Origin: an uncultured Hungatella sp.
GTDB lineage: Bacteria > Bacillota > Clostridia > Lachnospirales > Lachnospiraceae
DNA: 35,067 nt
Reading direction: 5' to 3'
Assembly: GCA_947089145.1 (NCBI GenBank)
Contig: CAMUJH010000042.1
Coordinates: 1-35,067 of the forward strand
Position numbers and translations under genes: made by a program. Positions 32,764 to 35,067 of this stretch are shown piece after piece. Numbering within the stretch: the stretch's first letter is position 1; the number at the start of each line of letters is the position of its first letter. The notes under the pieces were generated by a model. The model saw only the letters and a list, made by a program, of their open reading frames with translations, made no database searches and was not told the origin of the DNA.

Positions 32764-33534
32764 ATGAAGACAAGCAGAAAGACATTAAAATACAGAGCCA
32801 GAAAGGCGCTGCTTGGCAGGTATCCTGCAGCAGTGGGGATGGTTTTGATAATAGGCATTGCAAGCGTGCTGCTTGCGGTGCTGGCGGAGATTACCATGAT
32901 GATCTCCGTGATTGCTGCCCAGGGGGCCATGGGGACAAAGGGACTGATTGCCGCTGCTGCAGTGTCTCTGTTTTTCGGCATCCTGCTGCTGGCCATGTTT
33001 TACGGAACGCTGCTGCCCGGAATCATCAGATTCTACCTGAATCTGTGTCTGGGAAGAAAGGCGGGAGTGCTGGACATGCTGTGGGGAATCCAGTATTACG
33101 GCGGGAAATTTTTCGGCATCAGCCTGATAATCGGCCTGGCCCTGGGGGTTTTGGCTCTGCCCGTGTTTGTGCTTTCAGGGGCTGGGGCAGTAACCGGACA
33201 GTGGGAGTTTCCGGCAGCGTTTCTTTTGCTGTACGGCATATTTCTGGAGGCGGCCGGCATCTATGTAAGCCTGACTTACAGCTTGTTTTATCTGATTTTA
33301 GCCGATGAGCCGGAGAAAACCCTGACGCAGGCCCTGAGGGAAAGCAGGCAGCTGATGAAAGGGAACAGAGGGCGTCTGTTTATGCTGTCCTTAAGCTTCC
33401 TGGGGTGGATAGCCATAGCATGGATAACCATGGGATTAGGCTTTTTATGGCTGATACCCTACATGAGCTGTACCTATTGCTGCTTTTACCTGGACTTAAA
33501 AGAAAATGCCGGCAGCCGAAAATACTGGGCATAG
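32764..33534 (+). CDS. DUF975-like integral membrane protein
   Basis: The 256-residue protein has about five or six hydrophobic segments (near residues 22-48, 60-85, 116-142, 150-182, 205-235). The C-terminal pattern (ALRESRQLMKGNRGRLFMLSLSFLGWIAIAWITMGLGFLWLIPYMSCTYCCFYLDL) is the mark of DUF975 proteins: a cytoplasmic helix with MKGNR, a two-helix GWIA/GLGxLWLxPY hairpin and a FYxDL end. Function unknown; such genes are common in Lachnospiraceae. AGGAGGGG precedes ATG 32764. It follows the hexapeptide-repeat membrane protein by 21 bases, probably as one operon. Confidence 0.8.
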   Translation: MKTSRKTLKYRARKALLGRYPAAVGMVLIIGIASVLLAVLAEITMMISVIAAQGAMGTKGLIAAAAVSLFFGILLLAMFYGTLLPGIIRFYLNLCLGRKAGVLDMLWGIQYYGGKFFGISLIIGLALGVLALPVFVLSGAGAVTGQWEFPAAFLLLYGIFLEAAGIYVSLTYSLFYLILADEPEKTLTQALRESRQLMKGNRGRLFMLSLSFLGWIAIAWITMGLGFLWLIPYMSCTYCCFYLDLKENAGSRKYWA

Positions 33535-33585
33535 GACAGGAAAAAAACCGCATAGATTTACATGAAAAGGCGGTAGGAGTTTGCG

Positions 33586-33846
33586 GTGCGGATTTCAGAA
33601 TTAAAGCAGAAGGAAGTCATAAATGCGGAGGATTGCAAGCGGCTGGGTTTTGTAGGCGACGTGGATTTTGACATGAAGAACGGGTGCATGGTGGCCATCA
33701 TCGTGCCTGGGCCGGGAAGTTTCTGCGGCTTTCTGGGCCGGGAGAAGGAATTTGTCATTCCGTTTAAGGATATCTGCCAGGTAGGGGATGACATTATCCT
33801 GGTAGATGTAAAGAAAAAGGACGTGGAAACATCCTGCAAGCTGTAA
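33586..33846 (+). CDS. YlmC/YmxH family sporulation protein (PRC-barrel)
   Basis: The 86-residue protein is a single PRC-barrel-like beta domain: ISELKQKEVINAEDCKRLGFVGDVDFD, then FCGFLGREKEFVIPFKDICQVGDDIILVD. It matches YlmC/YmxH proteins of spore-formers, often found near sigE/sigG or nrdR; molecular role not known. The start is GTG at 33586, with TAGGAG at 33574-33579, six bases upstream. It lies 51 bases after the DUF975 gene and 255 bases before nrdR. The 33847-34021 stretch after it shows no gene and no clear terminator. Confidence 0.85.
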   Translation: MRISELKQKEVINAEDCKRLGFVGDVDFDMKNGCMVAIIVPGPGSFCGFLGREKEFVIPFKDICQVGDDIILVDVKKKDVETSCKL

Positions 33847-34021
33847 GGCTCATTCAGGTGGCGATGCCTCTTGTTACGGCTTTATGCAGGCTGGGGGAAG
33901 GCCATGCTCCGTCAGGATTCAGGTTTGTAAAACATTCCAAAAAGCCGCAAAAGACAGGCCATAGGTGATCGGAACTGCGGAGAAAAATGTAAGAAAAAAG
34001 TAAGAAAATTAAAATATTTTC

Positions 34022-34050
34022 TTGCGGATTTTCAGATAGTGGGGTAAAAT
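34022..34050 (+). promoter_or_regulatory. Promoter of nrdR
   Basis: TTGCGG (34022-34027) and TAAAAT (34045-34050) are spaced by 17 nt. No NrdR-box pair (AC-rich, ATAT centred) is evident. Confidence 0.55.
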
Positions 34051-34101
34051 GGAAAATACTGGAAGAGAATTTGCCAGGAAATAATCCGGGAGGTAATACC
34101 A

Positions 34102-34554
34102 ATGAAATGTCCTTATTGTAATGAAGATGATACGAAAGTAATTGATTCCAGGCCTGCCGATGATAATTGTTCCATACGCAGGAGGCGGCAGTGCGAGAAA
34201 TGCGGAAAGCGGTTTACCACTTATGAGAAGCTGGAAACCATGCCTCTTATGGTGATCAAAAAGGACAATTCCAGGGAAACGTTTGACCGTTCAAAGATTG
34301 AGTCCGGCGTGATCCGCTCCTGCCACAAAAGGCCGGTATCCACTCAGCAGATCGATTCCATGATTGACAATATTGAAAATCAGATCTTTAATATGGAGGA
34401 GCGGGAAGTGTCCACGGCCATTATCGGCGAACTGGTGATGGAGAGCCTGAAGGAATTAGACGAGGTGGCATATGTCAGGTTTGCGTCAGTGTACCGGGAA
34501 TTTAAGGACGTGAACACGTTTATGGAAGAGCTGGGCAAATTATTGAAAAAGTAG
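34102..34554 (+). CDS. nrdR: Transcriptional repressor NrdR
   Basis: NrdR represses ribonucleotide reductase operons in response to ATP/dATP binding. The 150-residue protein has the N-terminal zinc ribbon CPYC-x(n)[12 protein letters not shown] (cysteines at residues 3, 6 and 31, 34) with the RRRRQC DNA-contact segment, and the ATP-cone domain (about 49-139: [36 protein letters not shown]). The length is normal. The start follows GGGAGGTAATACC. The gene is followed by yqeG after eight bases. No ribonucleotide reductase gene lies in the window, so its targets are elsewhere. Confidence 0.97.
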   Translation: MKCPYCNEDDTKVIDSRPADDNCSIRRRRQCEKCGKRFTTYEKLETMPLMVIKKDNSRETFDRSKIESGVIRSCHKRPVSTQQIDSMIDNIENQIFNMEEREVSTAIIGELVMESLKELDEVAYVRFASVYREFKDVNTFMEELGKLLKK

Positions 34555-34562
34555 GTAATGGT

Positions 34563-35066
34563 ATGTTGAAGCGATTTTACCCCAGACACTATGTAAGTTC
34601 TGCATATATGATTCCATATGAAAAATTGTATGAGAAAGGCATCCGGGGCGTTATCTTTGACGTGGATAACACCCTGGTTCCCCATGACGCGCCTGCTGAC
34701 GACAGGGCAAAAGCCCTGTTTGGCAGGTTTCATCACATGGGCATGGAAACCTGTCTTTTGTCCAACAACAGAGAACCCCGGGTGGCGGCGTTTGCAGAGG
34801 AAGTGGGGACCAAGTATATCTTTAAAGGGAACAAGCCTTCAAGGAAGGGCTATGTAAAAGCCATGAATTTAATGGGGACAACTACGGACAGCACGATTTT
34901 TGTGGGAGATCAGCTGTTTACGGACATCTGGGGAGCAAACCGGGCCGGGATAGAAAGCTATCTGACAAAGCCCATTGATCCCAGGGAGGAGATCCAGATC
35001 GTGCTGAAGCGGGTGCCGGAAAAGGCGGTTCTTTATTTCTATGGGAGGAAGCGGAGGAACAGATGA
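34563..35066 (+). CDS. yqeG: YqeG family HAD IIIA-type phosphatase
   Basis: The 167-residue protein is a compact HAD-superfamily phosphatase. It has motif I GVIFDVDNTLVPHD with the nucleophile Asp and the general-acid Asp two residues on, motif II CLLSNNRE, a Lys in KGNKPSRKGYVKA (motif III), and motif IV FVGDQLFTDIWGANRAG. The N-terminal MLKRFYPRHYVSS is typical of YqeG, and the family is sometimes annotated as phosphatidylglycerophosphatase-like; the substrate in this organism is unknown. The ribosome binding site is weak (TAGGT), and the gene starts eight bases after nrdR, so translation coupling is possible. Confidence 0.93.
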   Translation: MLKRFYPRHYVSSAYMIPYEKLYEKGIRGVIFDVDNTLVPHDAPADDRAKALFGRFHHMGMETCLLSNNREPRVAAFAEEVGTKYIFKGNKPSRKGYVKAMNLMGTTTDSTIFVGDQLFTDIWGANRAGIESYLTKPIDPREEIQIVLKRVPEKAVLYFYGRKRRNR

Positions 35067-35067
35067 A
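35063..35067 (+). CDS. Start of a further gene (partial)
   Basis: The yqeG stop TGA (35064-35066) overlaps an ATG at 35063, with GGAGG at 35053-35057 five bases before it. This suggests a coupled downstream gene that leaves the window. Its identity cannot be read. Confidence 0.4.

Overview
The window reads as chromosomal DNA of an anaerobic, spore-forming Firmicute, most likely a Lachnospiraceae (Clostridium cluster XIVa) relative. The reasons are a GC content near 50%, strong GGAGG ribosome binding sites, TTGACA/TATAAT promoters, a Firmicute-type topoisomerase III, the sporulation-linked YlmC/YmxH protein, YqeG and the Sapep dipeptidase. The species cannot be fixed from this sequence. Coding density is high and almost every gene is on the plus strand; only upp and a lipoprotein gene are on the minus strand. 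No tRNA, rRNA, CRISPR array, prophage or intact insertion sequence was seen.

Layout. 1-270: tail of an Rpn-type nuclease gene and its terminator. 506-6169: asd (with a structured leader), galM, topB and a left-handed beta-helix protein. 6200-7931: a bidirectional terminator, then upp and an RsiV-like lipoprotein on the minus strand. 8049-13808: MFS transporter, dus, hisA, a hisIE gene with a dead HisF-like domain fused in front, and pepT. 13875-15510: a two-gene unit of a PP2A-like phosphoesterase and an RpiR-like SIS protein, behind a strong promoter with a palindrome over its start point. 15511-16058: an intergenic region with a large foldback (inverted repeat). 16059-20086: Sel1-repeat protein, clpS and clpA. 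20131-21383: ilvE with its own promoter and terminator. 21500-26877: a soluble kinase-like/REC/Hpt/REC/HD-GYP protein, a chemoreceptor and YqeY. 26869-27066: a structured block bounded by a perfect 36-bp direct repeat. 27088-28491: Sapep dipeptidase. 28558-31796: metNIQ with a leader. 31903-33534: two membrane proteins. 33586-35066: ylmC/ymxH, nrdR, yqeG.

The most interesting element is the leader of metNIQ (28558-28916). After a consensus promoter it encodes a 36-residue peptide with a good ribosome binding site and ten methionine codons, including ATG-ATG-ATG. An 11-bp hairpin plus U-tract follows, before metN. This has the layout of a translation-coupled transcription attenuator that would sense methionine or charged initiator/elongator tRNA-Met supply. 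No SAM riboswitch or T-box is recognisable there.

Other points worth a second look: the HD-GYP protein has Asp where the histidine kinase phospho-acceptor His should be, so it looks like a pseudokinase fused to an Hpt, two receiver domains and a cyclic-di-GMP phosphodiesterase. The HisF-like domain of HisIE has lost both catalytic aspartates. A foldback element of about 210 bp lies between the RpiR-like and Sel1 genes. A 36-bp repeat duplicates the 3' end of yqeY. A membrane protein carries twenty tandem Gly/Gln/Asn-rich hexapeptides. All functional calls come from reading the sequence and motif knowledge; no database search was run.
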